Shown in pieces: positions 6,586 to 14,732 of a stretch of 64,000 nucleotides of DNA (the stretch's first letter is position 1; each line of letters starts with the position of its first letter). Source of the stretch: Solirubrobacterales bacterium (GTDB lineage Bacteria; Actinomycetota; Thermoleophilia; Solirubrobacterales; Solirubrobacteraceae); the NCBI GenBank assembly GCA_019240305.1, contig JAFAYP010000573.1:34239-98238 (forward strand), given 5' to 3'. Position numbers and translations under genes: made by a program. The notes below the pieces were generated by a model. The model worked only from the letters and a program-made list of their open reading frames with translations, made no database searches and was not told where the DNA came from.

Positions 6586-7305
6586 ATGGCCGCCATCTAC
6601 TACAAGGCGTGTCGCCCAACCGAGCCGGCGACGGACTTCCATACCGGGACCATCAAGTATGAGGTCGGCATGCGCGCCCGTCCCCACAAGCACGAAGGCG
6701 TGGCGAGCATCTGTGGGCCGGGGGTCCTCCACGCGGCTGACGTGCCCGCCATGACCCTGATCAGCGGAGCCTGGCCGTGTCGCCTGTTTGAGGTCACCGG
6801 CAGGCCTATTGCTGGCTTCGACTCCTGCCATGAGCATAAGGGTGGCTTCGAGCAGTTGACGGTGGTGCGCGAACTCGACGCGCATCTCGCCCTCGGCCCG
6901 AATGGGCGCTACGTGGCCGGGATCATCGAGCGGTCCAAGCGATTGACTCGCGACGAGGCCAAGGCGCTTCGGGACGCAGCGCGGGACGCAGCGCGGGACG
7001 CAGCGTGGGGCGCAGCGCGGGACGCAGCGTGGGGCGCAGCGCGGGACGCAGCGCGGGACGCAGCGTGGGGCGCAGCGCGGGACGCAGCGTGGGGCGCAGC
7101 GTGGGACGCAGCGTGGGGCGCAGCGCGGGACGCAGCGTGGGGCGCAGCGTGGGGCGCAATTGCCCTGCTCATGCGTGACCTCATCACCCCCGAGCAGTTC
7201 GACCTGCTCTACGGCCCTTGGGCCGCGGTCGTCGGCTCGGCCGAGGACATGCTCGCCTACTACGAACAGCACCGCAGGGATACGGGTGGCGAAGATGGCC
7301 GGTAA
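6586..7305 (+). CDS. Phage protein with Ala-rich tetrapeptide repeats
   Basis: The 239-aa protein has a compact N-terminal domain (residues 1-125, opening MAAIYYKACRPTEPATDFHT), a 64-residue run of 16 tetrapeptides of RDAA/WGAA type (about 129-192), and a short C-terminal domain. The N-terminal part resembles the DUF7666-like opening found with many phage and bacterial Ala/Trp/Arg repeat proteins. The repeat should be one long alpha helix with Arg/Trp on a repeating face. Function unknown. The underlying DNA is a 12-bp repeat likely to vary in copy number. Confidence 0.7.
   Translation: MAAIYYKACRPTEPATDFHTGTIKYEVGMRARPHKHEGVASICGPGVLHAADVPAMTLISGAWPCRLFEVTGRPIAGFDSCHEHKGGFEQLTVVRELDAHLALGPNGRYVAGIIERSKRLTRDEAKALRDAARDAARDAAWGAARDAAWGAARDAARDAAWGAARDAAWGAAWDAAWGAARDAAWGAAWGAIALLMRDLITPEQFDLLYGPWAAVVGSAEDMLAYYEQHRRDTGGEDGR
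6970..7161 (+). repeat. 12-bp coding repeat, 16 units
   Basis: Units of the form CGGGACGCAGCG or TGGGGCGCAGCG follow each other without interruption for 192 bases, encoding RDAA or WGAA. One unit encodes WDAA, a hybrid consistent with recombination or slippage between unit types. Confidence 0.9.
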
Positions 7306-7486
7306 GCGCCGCCGCCAGTTCGACGCGGTTGTCCCGCTCCACACTCCGAAAAGGATCCTCGCCCACGTCGCCGACGAGTACGACGACATGGACAACCGGC
7401 GCGTTGCCACAGAGCTGAAACGCCACCTGCGCGGCCAGGCTCGTGCGTTCATGGACGCGGCACGGTACGACGCGGGTGGCAAGTGA
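7295..7486 (+). CDS. Small hypothetical protein
   Basis: A 63-aa protein from ATG 7295 (MAGKRRRQFDAVVPLHTPKR) overlaps the end of the repeat protein. GTG 7286 is an alternative start. It has a basic N-terminus and a helical C-terminus (NRRVATELKRHLRGQARAFM). It could bind nucleic acid, but no family is recognised. Confidence 0.55.
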   Translation: MAGKRRRQFDAVVPLHTPKRILAHVADEYDDMDNRRVATELKRHLRGQARAFMDAARYDAGGK

Positions 7487-7680
7487 GTCTGGCGAGGACG
7501 TGGGCGCGGCGGCGCCTCAACCCCACGATCCGGCAGTCCAGGCGCAACGGCCTCCCCGTCGCGGAACGCAACGCGCGCCAGGGTGGCGGCAAGTTCACGA
7601 GGCCGGCCCCGAAGGTGCGCCGGGTGCGCAGCCGGGCCGCGGCCAGCATCGCGAAGGCGTCACGAAAGGCGAACCGATGA
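7483..7680 (+). CDS. Small highly basic protein
   Basis: This 65-aa ORF starts at GTG 7483 overlapping the upstream stop and ends overlapping the exonuclease ATG (7677). Arg and Lys make up about a third of residues (RTWARRRLNPTIRQSRRNG). A nucleic-acid-binding role is plausible but not demonstrated. Confidence 0.5.
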   Translation: MSLARTWARRRLNPTIRQSRRNGLPVAERNARQGGGKFTRPAPKVRRVRSRAAASIAKASRKANR

Positions 7681-8438
7681 CCGACACCAAGCCTACGGCT
7701 GAGGCCCGCTATCCGGGCATCCATGTGGAGTACTTCGAAGCACCCCGACGCCGGTATGCGGTCAACGGCAGCCCGGCCGTCAGCGTAACAACAGCACTCG
7801 GCATCCTGAACAAGCCCGCGCTACCGCACTGGAGCGCCCGCGTGACCGCTGAGGGCGCGTGGAAGATGGCGCACCGCAAGGGCTACAAGATGCCCGACAC
7901 GTCACGCCAGTTCATCGACGACCTGAAACACCACGGGTATGACCACCGCTCGCAGACGAATGCCGCCGCGGGCCGGGGCGTTGACGTTCACGCCGTGTGG
8001 GAGAACTGGAACTCCCGCAAGGAGATCCCGAACGCCAGCGACTATCCCGAGGATCGTCGGGGCTACATCCGCGCCATGTCGAAGTTCATCATGGAGCACC
8101 AGCCGGCCTGCTCGGAGTCAGAGATCGTCGTCGGGTCCGCGGAGCACGGGTTCGCGGGGCGACTGGACACGGTTGTGGTGATGGGCACGCAGAACGGGCC
8201 CGCGATGATCGACGTGAAGACGTCGAAGGCGGTGTACCCGGAGAGCCACTATCCGCAGCTCGCGGGCTATGAGTTGGCACGCCGCGAGTGCGGCCTGCCG
8301 CCCACGGAGCGCCAGGGGATTCTCCGCGTCGGCACTGACGGCGAGTACGAGGTTCGCTGGTCTGACGCCGAGCCCGAGGATTTCTTGTGCCTGCTTCGCG
8401 CGTGGCGCTCGCAGCAGCGATGGGCCCGGAAGCGATGA
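7677..8438 (+). CDS. PD-(D/E)XK exonuclease
   Basis: The 253-aa protein starts at ATG 7677, with ATGA overlap; the longer ORF-track start is a shadow. It carries the RecB/lambda-exonuclease-like signature: EHGFAGRLDTVVVM (Asp), AMIDVKTSKAVYP (D-x-K), then HYPQLAGYELA (Q-x-x-GY). The N-terminal half contains VSVTTALGILNKPALPHWSA, as seen in phage PDDEXK nucleases. It most likely resects DNA ends and loads the Erf annealase encoded just upstream. Confidence 0.82.
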   Translation: MTDTKPTAEARYPGIHVEYFEAPRRRYAVNGSPAVSVTTALGILNKPALPHWSARVTAEGAWKMAHRKGYKMPDTSRQFIDDLKHHGYDHRSQTNAAAGRGVDVHAVWENWNSRKEIPNASDYPEDRRGYIRAMSKFIMEHQPACSESEIVVGSAEHGFAGRLDTVVVMGTQNGPAMIDVKTSKAVYPESHYPQLAGYELARRECGLPPTERQGILRVGTDGEYEVRWSDAEPEDFLCLLRAWRSQQRWARKR

Positions 8439-8977
8439 CGAATCCCGGGCAAAGCAGCCCGATCGTCCCCCAGGGCCCTCCGAAGCTCTGCCGTGGATGC
8501 GGCACCGTCAAGCCTCGCGCCGCGTTCTACGCCCGCCGCACACAGTGGGGCGTCTACGCGCAGTCGCGCTGCAAGGAGTGCGCTCGGACGCGACCCGAGA
8601 ACGCGTCCTATGGCCGTCGGTATCGAACCCGCGTGTTCGCGGACCCCGAGGCCGCTGCGGTGTATCGCGACAAGCAGCGCGAGCGGGCTAGGCGCCAGCG
8701 CGGCACCCCTCCAGCCCGGTATCGAACCGGAGGCCCTAGCGCCACTGCCGGTGGCCTGCTGCCAGCCGGACCGTTCGCGCAATGGCTCGCCACGCTCGGC
8801 GACGGCCCCACGGCCATCGGCTTGGCGTGCGGCCTTGACCCCCGGCAGGTCGACAAGTACCTGAACGGCTCGCGTGACGTGCTCTTGGACGTGGTTGACC
8901 GCGCGCTGCTGAAGGCACACACGGCGACGACGCTGAACGACCTGTATCCGATCGAAGATGAAGGGAACGACGCATGA
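8435..8977 (+). CDS. Zinc-finger and HTH-like regulatory protein
   Basis: This 180-aa protein overlaps the exonuclease stop. The N-terminus has paired cysteines (KLCRGCGTVKPRAAFYARR, then SRCKECARTRP), a zinc-ribbon arrangement seen in phage HNH-related proteins without the nuclease core. The C-terminal 75 residues (WLATLGDGPTAIGLACGLDP) look like a degenerate XRE-type HTH. A DNA-binding role is inferred. SSB follows with an overlap. Confidence 0.55.
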   Translation: MTNPGQSSPIVPQGPPKLCRGCGTVKPRAAFYARRTQWGVYAQSRCKECARTRPENASYGRRYRTRVFADPEAAAVYRDKQRERARRQRGTPPARYRTGGPSATAGGLLPAGPFAQWLATLGDGPTAIGLACGLDPRQVDKYLNGSRDVLLDVVDRALLKAHTATTLNDLYPIEDEGNDA

Positions 8978-9330
8978 GTGACCTGATCCAAGCGACCGTG
9001 GTCGGTCGCCTCACCCGCGACGCAGAGTTGCGGCAGGCCGGCAGCGGGCAGGTGTGCGGCTTCCGCGTGGCCGCCACGCCCTACAAGTCAGAGGCCATGT
9101 TCCTCGACGTGTCCGTGTGGGGCCGTCGTGGCGAGGCCCTGCAGCCGCATCTGACCAAAGGCCAGCAGGTCGTCGTGGTGGGCGACCTGACGAGGCGCGA
9201 GTTCGAGCACAACGGCGAGCGTCGCGTGTCGCTCGAGCTGAACGCGACAGCGGTTGCTCTCGTGGGCTCGCGCGGCCAGCAGGCACCCGCGAGCGACGAC
9301 AGCGACGATGACAAGGGCCTTCCGTTCTGA
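8974..9330 (+). CDS. ssb: Single-stranded DNA-binding protein
   Basis: The 118-aa OB-fold protein has the SSB hallmarks: ATVVGRLTRDAELRQ, VAATPYKSEAMFLDVSVWGRR, LTKGQQVVVVGDLTRREFE, and an acidic tail ending DSDDDKGLPF, the conserved partner-docking tip. It lacks the long flexible linker of chromosomal SSBs, as usual for phages. It is the last gene of the recombination block. Confidence 0.9.
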   Translation: MSDLIQATVVGRLTRDAELRQAGSGQVCGFRVAATPYKSEAMFLDVSVWGRRGEALQPHLTKGQQVVVVGDLTRREFEHNGERRVSLELNATAVALVGSRGQQAPASDDSDDDKGLPF

Positions 9331-9351
9331 TGGCACTCCCGGTGCTGTCCC

Positions 9352-11310
9352 ATGACTGAGATCCGGCTTCGCCGGGGCACGGCTGCCGCGTGGACTGCCG
9401 CCGCGCCGGTCTTGGATGTGGGCGAATTCGGACTTGAAACCGATACAGGCAGGATCAAGGGCGGCGACGGATCGACCGCGTGGCCAGCACTTCCCTACCA
9501 GATCACGCCGACGACCACGCCAGGGGGCGCCCTGGGCGTGGTATCGGGTTCTACTCGAACCAGCACGTATGGCGCGCCCGTACTGCGCGACTATATCTCC
9601 CTGCTCGATTGGGGCGCTGATCGCACCGGCCTGACCGACTGCACCGCGTATCTTCGCGACGCTGTTGCCGAGGCCCAAGCGATGCAGATCACCAACTACG
9701 GCAACCCACGCGGGGCGACCGTTCACGTCCCGTCGGGCGACTATCTCGTCACCGGGAAGATCAGCGTCCCCAACGGCGTGAGCATCATCGGGGATGGTTG
9801 CCTCTCGACGACATTCGTCATCACTCAGGCGTCCTTCAATGACAACTGCGTCTTTGAGCCCACCGCTATCGACGGGTCGCAGGAGTTCATGGGGCTCGCA
9901 GGCTTCGCGGTATATGGACACAATGCGTACACCACGCCGGATGCCAATCAGGCCAATGCCGGCGCCGCGACGGCGGTAAATACGTCGCCGAGCAACACCT
10001 ATCTAGCGTTCAGCTTGGTCGCGAACTCGATCAGCGGCTACACGTCACTCTCGAACGCTGGCTGGCCGTCCAACGGCACCTTCACGGTGGGAGCACAGCG
10101 CGTCAAGTACCAGTCCCTCAACGGCTGGACCTTCCAGGGATGCATGCTCGTCTCCAAGAACGGCCCTACGATCAACGTTGGGGATGCGATCGCTCCGGTT
10201 GCCACGAACAACGTGTCCGCCGTCCACCTGTTCGGGGTCGCCGCCCCATCGTTTCTTAGGCAGCTGTGGCTGGACGGATTTCCCGGCGAAACGGTTATCA
10301 GCGCGTATCTAAACGGCTGCCAGCTCCAGGACCTGGTCGTCAACCACTCCAACCGCGACTGCTGGCTGCATCAGTCCACGCGGACCGGGAACACCTTCCA
10401 TAACTTGCTGGTCCAGTATTCCAACATGGCCAACACGGGCACGCAGTACGCCGGCCTGCACGTCATGGGGATCTCCACCGCGGCCCAGTTCGCCAATCTG
10501 CTGTCTATCGACACGCTCTATTCCGAGCAATCCAGCTCCAATCAGCTCGGGCTCTGGCTCGACGACGCAGGATCGGTCAACGCGCAGAACGTCAACATGC
10601 AAGGCGGCAGCAGCAACTACACCACGCAAACCTGCGTGCAGATCGACAGCGACCAATCGGCCCCCTTGACCCAGGACGGGAGTCACACTGCGAACATCGG
10701 CCTGCGCAACATCCACGTTGGCCAGATCGGGCGCGTACTCCTCAAGGACAACGTGCGCGGCCGGTCTACTGCCGCGACGACGACGCAGGTAGGGCAGGCA
10801 CTCACGCGCTATGACACCGAGGACAACTCTCCGGGGATCACTCGACCGTGGGCAGCCGGCGAGGTGTACTGGGCAGGGCAGCTTTGCGTGTACAACGGCG
10901 CGATCTACCAGCGCGCCACGGCTGGCGTTGCTGCCTCCACGTGGTCGACCGATGCCAGTGCTTGGACAGTAGTGACAAGTGGGAACCGCGTCAATTCGAT
11001 CACGTCCTCTGCAACTCCGGCGATCAACGTCGGCACCACCGCCGTGTTCGAGATCACCGCTCTGGCAGTGAACATCACGAGCATGACAACCAACCTCACT
11101 GGCACGGCGGTCGATGGTCAGCAGCTCCGGATTCGGATCACGGATAACGGGACCGCGCAAACCATCACCTGGGGCGCGGCGTTTGCCAATTCCGGCGTCG
11201 CTACTCTGCTCGCTACGACCGTTGCCAATAAGACTCACAATATCGGCCTACAGTATGACGGCGTAAGGGCACTGTGGTACTGCCTCGCCGTCGATGCCAC
11301 TGGATACTAG
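9352..11310 (+). CDS. Tail spike/fibre with beta-helix (pectate-lyase-like)
   Basis: The 652-aa protein has three parts. Residues 1-50 match the tail-fibre N-terminal module with the pattern IRLRRGTAAAW followed by GEFGLETDTGRIKGGDG (Mtd-N-like). Residues about 75-480 form a right-handed beta-helix, opening DYISLLDWGADRTGLTDCTA and continuing with GATVHVPSGDYLVTGKISVP, as in Pectate_lyase_3 spikes. The C-terminal part has a WAAGEVYWAGQLCVYNGAIY module resembling carbohydrate-binding domains. It probably binds or degrades a surface polysaccharide. It stands 30 kb from the tail operon, right after ssb. Confidence 0.8.
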   Translation: MTEIRLRRGTAAAWTAAAPVLDVGEFGLETDTGRIKGGDGSTAWPALPYQITPTTTPGGALGVVSGSTRTSTYGAPVLRDYISLLDWGADRTGLTDCTAYLRDAVAEAQAMQITNYGNPRGATVHVPSGDYLVTGKISVPNGVSIIGDGCLSTTFVITQASFNDNCVFEPTAIDGSQEFMGLAGFAVYGHNAYTTPDANQANAGAATAVNTSPSNTYLAFSLVANSISGYTSLSNAGWPSNGTFTVGAQRVKYQSLNGWTFQGCMLVSKNGPTINVGDAIAPVATNNVSAVHLFGVAAPSFLRQLWLDGFPGETVISAYLNGCQLQDLVVNHSNRDCWLHQSTRTGNTFHNLLVQYSNMANTGTQYAGLHVMGISTAAQFANLLSIDTLYSEQSSSNQLGLWLDDAGSVNAQNVNMQGGSSNYTTQTCVQIDSDQSAPLTQDGSHTANIGLRNIHVGQIGRVLLKDNVRGRSTAATTTQVGQALTRYDTEDNSPGITRPWAAGEVYWAGQLCVYNGAIYQRATAGVAASTWSTDASAWTVVTSGNRVNSITSSATPAINVGTTAVFEITALAVNITSMTTNLTGTAVDGQQLRIRITDNGTAQTITWGAAFANSGVATLLATTVANKTHNIGLQYDGVRALWYCLAVDATGY

Positions 11311-11313
11311 GCA

Positions 11314-11961
11314 ATGGCGATCTCACTCGTCGCACACACGCATGCGTCGGCAAGTACGGGGTCGGCGACCACCGTGGGGATCAACACCACGGGCGCATCG
11401 CTGCTTATCGCGATCGTGTCGTGGTACACGGGCGGCGGCAGCGTATCGGTCAGCGACTCGCTCGGGAACGCGTGGACGCTGGGCAGCAGCTATGCCAGCA
11501 GCTCGGATGCGGGCTTGGCGACCTACTACTGTTCGTCGCCTACGGTCGGGTCGGGGCACACGTTCACGGTCGCGTCCGCTGATTCGCCGTCTATCTGCGT
11601 CGCAGCATTCTCGGGCACGCGGGCTGGTGGGACGCCGGACATGCAGGTCGGCTCGACCACGTCCTACCAGACGGGCTCAGGCACGCCGGGGGCCAACGGG
11701 GATCTCGTCATCACCGGCATCCAGAGCACCGATACGTCGGTACCGACTGCGCCGACGAGCTTCACCCTGCTCGATGCGTTCGCGTACGTCAGCGGCGCTG
11801 ACTACGCAATGGGGATGGCGTACTACGTGCAGGCAACCGCAGCGGCGCTCAACCCGTCCTGGGGGGCAGCGAACACCTCGCCGGTGTCACTCATGTTGTC
11901 ATTCCCAAAGGCGACGGCGGCTATCAACACCGGCCAGTTCTTTCCGTTCTTTTCGGGATGA
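11314..11961 (+). CDS. Beta-rich receptor-binding/tail-fibre protein
   Basis: The 215-aa Gly/Ser/Thr-rich protein shows alternating beta strands (SLLIAIVSWYTGGGSVSVSD, GNAWTLGSSY, DLVITGIQSTD) of the kind found in lectin-like appended domains of phage fibres and secreted actinobacterial proteins. Only three bases separate it from the spike gene, so it is probably a second component of the same host-recognition structure. No catalytic residues are apparent. Confidence 0.6.
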   Translation: MAISLVAHTHASASTGSATTVGINTTGASLLIAIVSWYTGGGSVSVSDSLGNAWTLGSSYASSSDAGLATYYCSSPTVGSGHTFTVASADSPSICVAAFSGTRAGGTPDMQVGSTTSYQTGSGTPGANGDLVITGIQSTDTSVPTAPTSFTLLDAFAYVSGADYAMGMAYYVQATAAALNPSWGAANTSPVSLMLSFPKATAAINTGQFFPFFSG

Positions 11962-12041
11962 CATGCCGAGACGAAGGGTGCTGCTGGGGCTGCCTCATGC
12001 AGCGCTGTTACACGTAGGACGACGACAAGGGAGATGCCCTG

Positions 12042-12875
12042 ATGGCACATCATCTCGGTAAGCGGCCAGCGCGGCCGTACACGTCCGACCACACGCCAAT
12101 GGCGGAGCTGCTGCGCGCGGTCCCGTCCGGCTCGATCCCGCCGATCCCGGCGAACTTCGGCCACGGCTACGACTTCGGCGCCACTGGCTGGGGGATGATG
12201 GGCAACGGCCTATGCGACGACGGGTCGATCACCGACACGAGCCTCTACGCCTACGGTGGTGGTGGCGACTGCGTGTGGGCGAAGTTCTCCCACGGCTTCA
12301 TGGAATCAGCGCGCAACGCCGGGCGTCCCATCCCCAAGTTCACCTGCGCCAGCACGCTGAACAACTACTGCGCGTACCTCGGGATCGGCTCCTACGAGAA
12401 CCTGAACGCGAGCAACGATCAGGGCTCCGACATGCAGGAGGCGCTGAAGCGCGCTCAGACGCAGGGCTACACGGACGCGGGCGGAAACGTCTACAAGATC
12501 GGCAAGACGGTTTCGGGCACGCCTGGCAACCTGCAGGAGCTGTGGGCAATCGCCTACCTGTTCGAGCTCGCTGACATCGGCGTGAACCTGCAGCAGGCGC
12601 AGGAGAACGCGTTCCCGGGGCCGTGGACCTATGTCGCTGGCTCGCCGACGATCGGCGGCCACTGCGTGCCGGTGATGGGGAATAACGGCCTCATCACCTG
12701 GGCGGATCGTGTCGGCTTCACGCAGTCCTTCTTTGAGCAGCTGTGCGACGAGTTCTACGGGTACATCGACCCGCTGCGCTACAACCGCGTGACCGGCGAG
12801 ACGCTGGAGGACTACACGGACGCGGACTTGGAGAAGTACGTGGTGCTCGTGGCCCAGCAGAAGGCAGCGCGATGA
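12042..12875 (+). CDS. Papain-fold-like phage protein (putative cysteine hydrolase)
   Basis: The 277-aa protein starts at ATG 12042 after a GGGAG site. It belongs to an actinophage family I recognise by GGGGDCVWAKFSHGF (Cys77 in a DC pair), NDQGSDMQEAL, and GGHCVPVMGNNGLITWADR (His207). The order Cys...His...Asp/Asn-containing strand is compatible with a papain-like catalytic site, though this is inference. Possible roles include peptide or peptidoglycan cleavage in host entry. It follows the spike and fibre genes and precedes the endonuclease VII block. Confidence 0.5.
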   Translation: MAHHLGKRPARPYTSDHTPMAELLRAVPSGSIPPIPANFGHGYDFGATGWGMMGNGLCDDGSITDTSLYAYGGGGDCVWAKFSHGFMESARNAGRPIPKFTCASTLNNYCAYLGIGSYENLNASNDQGSDMQEALKRAQTQGYTDAGGNVYKIGKTVSGTPGNLQELWAIAYLFELADIGVNLQQAQENAFPGPWTYVAGSPTIGGHCVPVMGNNGLITWADRVGFTQSFFEQLCDEFYGYIDPLRYNRVTGETLEDYTDADLEKYVVLVAQQKAAR

Positions 12876-13048
12876 CCGACGGACCTGATCTCGTCGCGAC
12901 CATTGACCAGTGGGCGGCGCTCGCCCGCCAGATCCCCGTGGTGCTCGGCGCCTACTACAAGGCACTTCTACAGGAAGGGTTCAGCCGGGAGGAGGCGTTC
13001 GCGTTGACGCTCGCCTATCAGACGGTCGCCCTTAGCCCGAAAGCGTAG
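12872..13048 (+). CDS. Small hypothetical protein
   Basis: A 58-aa protein starts at ATG 12872, overlapping the upstream stop. It is helical (DQWAALARQIPVVLGAYYKA, then REEAFALTLAYQ). Very short proteins of this pattern often follow the papain-like gene in actinophages. No function assigned. Confidence 0.6.
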   Translation: MTDGPDLVATIDQWAALARQIPVVLGAYYKALLQEGFSREEAFALTLAYQTVALSPKA

Positions 13049-13050
13049 CG

Positions 13051-13458
13051 GTGGCCCGAGGGGCTGTGGGCTGGACATGCAAGCGCGTGAGCAAGGGGGC
13101 GCGCTGTGGGAGCTTCAACCCCCCGCGAGCCAGGAAGTGTCAGGCGTGTGGCAAGCTGCGGCCGGCGCGAAGGCAACCCGCCCACATGGCCGCGCTGAAG
13201 GCGGATTATGCCATCTACGTGAGGCTGAACGGCGGCGACTTCTGCGGCGCGTGTGGGCGCAGTCCATCGGCCACGCGGAAGCTGGACCGCGACCACGCGC
13301 ACACGACGCCACCGGTCGCCAGGGGGCTGCTGTGCGCTCGCTGCAACAGGGCACTCCCGTCCTGGGTAACGCCAGCGTGGCTACGAGCAGCTGCTGACTA
13401 TCTGGAACGTGCAGAACGGAGGCACACGAATGGGGATTCTTATCAGCTCGCAGGTTGA
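13051..13458 (+). CDS. Recombination endonuclease VII-like HNH nuclease
   Basis: This 135-aa protein from GTG 13051 has a Zn-ribbon start (CKRVSKGARCGSFNPP, CQACGKLRP) and then the endonuclease VII core: FCGACGRSPSA, LDRDHAHTTPPVARGLLCARCN. T4 gp49 relatives resolve Holliday junctions and branched DNA before packaging. The HNH-type His and the zinc-binding cysteines are all present. The next gene starts inside its 3' end. Confidence 0.82.
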   Translation: MARGAVGWTCKRVSKGARCGSFNPPRARKCQACGKLRPARRQPAHMAALKADYAIYVRLNGGDFCGACGRSPSATRKLDRDHAHTTPPVARGLLCARCNRALPSWVTPAWLRAAADYLERAERRHTNGDSYQLAG

Positions 13459-13714
13459 AGTGGCCTGCGGAACGCCCGGATGTCGGGACCGACGTGGCTA
13501 CGGGCTGTTCGCCAGCTTCTGCAACCCGTGCGCCGATCGGCTCGCGAAGCTGCGTGACGAGATCGAGCAGGAGGTCGCCGCGGCGAACCCCAAGACTCGT
13601 AGCAGGGGAGGGTCGCCGATGTGCTGCTCGCCGTACTGTTACGGCCCACGTCGGCCGCCGGCCTTGTTCTGCGAGGACTGCCAGGATGCTGGATACGTCG
13701 AAGAGGCAGCGTGA
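13430..13714 (+). CDS. Cys-rich zinc-binding small protein
   Basis: ATG 13430 is preceded by GGAGG seven bases upstream, deciding the start over 13409. The 94-aa product has three cysteine clusters (CGTPGCRDRRGYG, FCNPCADRL, CEDCQDAGY), likely binding zinc. It overlaps the endonuclease VII gene by 29 bases in another frame. Function unknown. Confidence 0.6.
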   Translation: MGILISSQVEVACGTPGCRDRRGYGLFASFCNPCADRLAKLRDEIEQEVAAANPKTRSRGGSPMCCSPYCYGPRRPPALFCEDCQDAGYVEEAA

Positions 13715-13717
13715 CCG

Positions 13718-14521
13718 TTGCTCGGTCGAGCCGTGACCTTCGACTTCAGCGGACCACCCCCAGCAGCCGACTACCTAGTCGACGGCCTCCTCGAGCGCGG
13801 AACGATCACCGTGCTCTCGGCCGACTCCGGAGCCGGGAAGTCACTGATCGCCGCCAGCATGGCCGTAGCGATGATGCAAAGCCGTCCGTGGCTAGGACGC
13901 AGGACCACCGGCAAGCGCGTCATGTTCATCGACGAGGAGAACTTCTACCGGGTGATCTTCGGACGCCTGCTAGCGCTCGGCATGACCAACGAGGACCGGC
14001 AGAATCTCCTCTACTTTCTGCGTCTCGGCGTTGCGCTGGGATCGGGCGATTGGATGGAACGCGTCCGCGAGGAGATGGACGACTTTCACCCCGACCTGCT
14101 GGTGGTCGACACGGCAGCTGCGGCGACAAACGTCGAGCTCAATGACAACAGTGCCGTGGCGCGCCTGTACGCCACGTCGCTGCGTCCCCTAGTGGATGAT
14201 GCTGGGATGCTGCTCTTGCACCACGAGCGTAAGCCGCAGGGCAGCTATCAGCGACATGCCGGCCACGCGATGATGGGAGCTCGACAGTGGGCAGGCCAGG
14301 CGGACTCGCACCTGGCGCTCGAGCGGCTAGGTGACGTTGCCGTGGAGGCACTATCGGACGGCAGGATGCTGCGGCGCTACCCGTTGAAGATGGAGATGCC
14401 GAAGAACCGGGATGGGCGGAGCGTGAACGAGAAGATCGCGATCGTGTCTGAGCACAATCCGGGTTCGACGCAGCCGACGTGGCTGCGGGTGGACAGGGTT
14501 GGACGCGGTGACCTTACATGA
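13718..14521 (+). CDS. RecA-like AAA ATPase (RepA/DnaB-type helicase or loader)
   Basis: The protein (267 aa from TTG 13718, or 262 from GTG 13733, MTFDFSGPPP) has a Walker A in LSADSGAGKSLIAAS, a Walker B-like HPDLLVVDTAAA, and MLLLHHERKP followed by AMMGARQWAGQAD, the AAA_25/RepA pattern of hexameric helicase-like ATPases. It probably works with the primase at 54.9 kb in replication. Neither start has a strong ribosome-binding site. Confidence 0.75.
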   Translation: MLGRAVTFDFSGPPPAADYLVDGLLERGTITVLSADSGAGKSLIAASMAVAMMQSRPWLGRRTTGKRVMFIDEENFYRVIFGRLLALGMTNEDRQNLLYFLRLGVALGSGDWMERVREEMDDFHPDLLVVDTAAAATNVELNDNSAVARLYATSLRPLVDDAGMLLLHHERKPQGSYQRHAGHAMMGARQWAGQADSHLALERLGDVAVEALSDGRMLRRYPLKMEMPKNRDGRSVNEKIAIVSEHNPGSTQPTWLRVDRVGRGDLT

Positions 14522-14537
14522 AATTATGCACACGCCT

Positions 14538-14567
14538 TGACTTTTGATGACTGAAATCGCTACAATC
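14538..14567 (+). promoter_or_regulatory. Sigma70-like promoter
   Basis: TTGACT (14538-14543), an 18-base spacer and TACAAT (14562-14567) lie just beyond the ATPase gene in a locally AT-richer stretch. A leader of about 160 bases separates it from the gene at 14733. The ORF at 14544 overlaps this promoter and is not considered real. Confidence 0.65.
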
Positions 14568-14732
14568 TATCCGCTAGGTTCTCTACGGGCCTTCAGATTC
14601 CAGCCGGCCTTGCGCTTCGCCGCAGGAAGCTTGAGCCGTCAGGCGCTCATAAGACCAGCGGCCCTGACAGCTTGCGCCGCAGCGTCGCTACGCAGATCAC
14701 GCCCTACCTATGTCCAGGGACGTGGTTGCTGA

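Noticed and set aside
6970-7161. CRISPR-like array
   Set aside because: The repeat is a continuous 12-bp coding unit without spacers; no CRISPR array or cas gene was seen anywhere in the window.
6379-7482. Antisense ORFs with CAPR/APHAAS-type repeats
   Set aside because: They are reverse-strand readings of the 12-bp RDAA/WGAA repeat.
14544-14732. 62-aa ORF after the RecA-like ATPase
   Set aside because: Its start lies between the -35 and -10 of a good promoter, so it could not be translated from that transcript; composition is non-protein-like.
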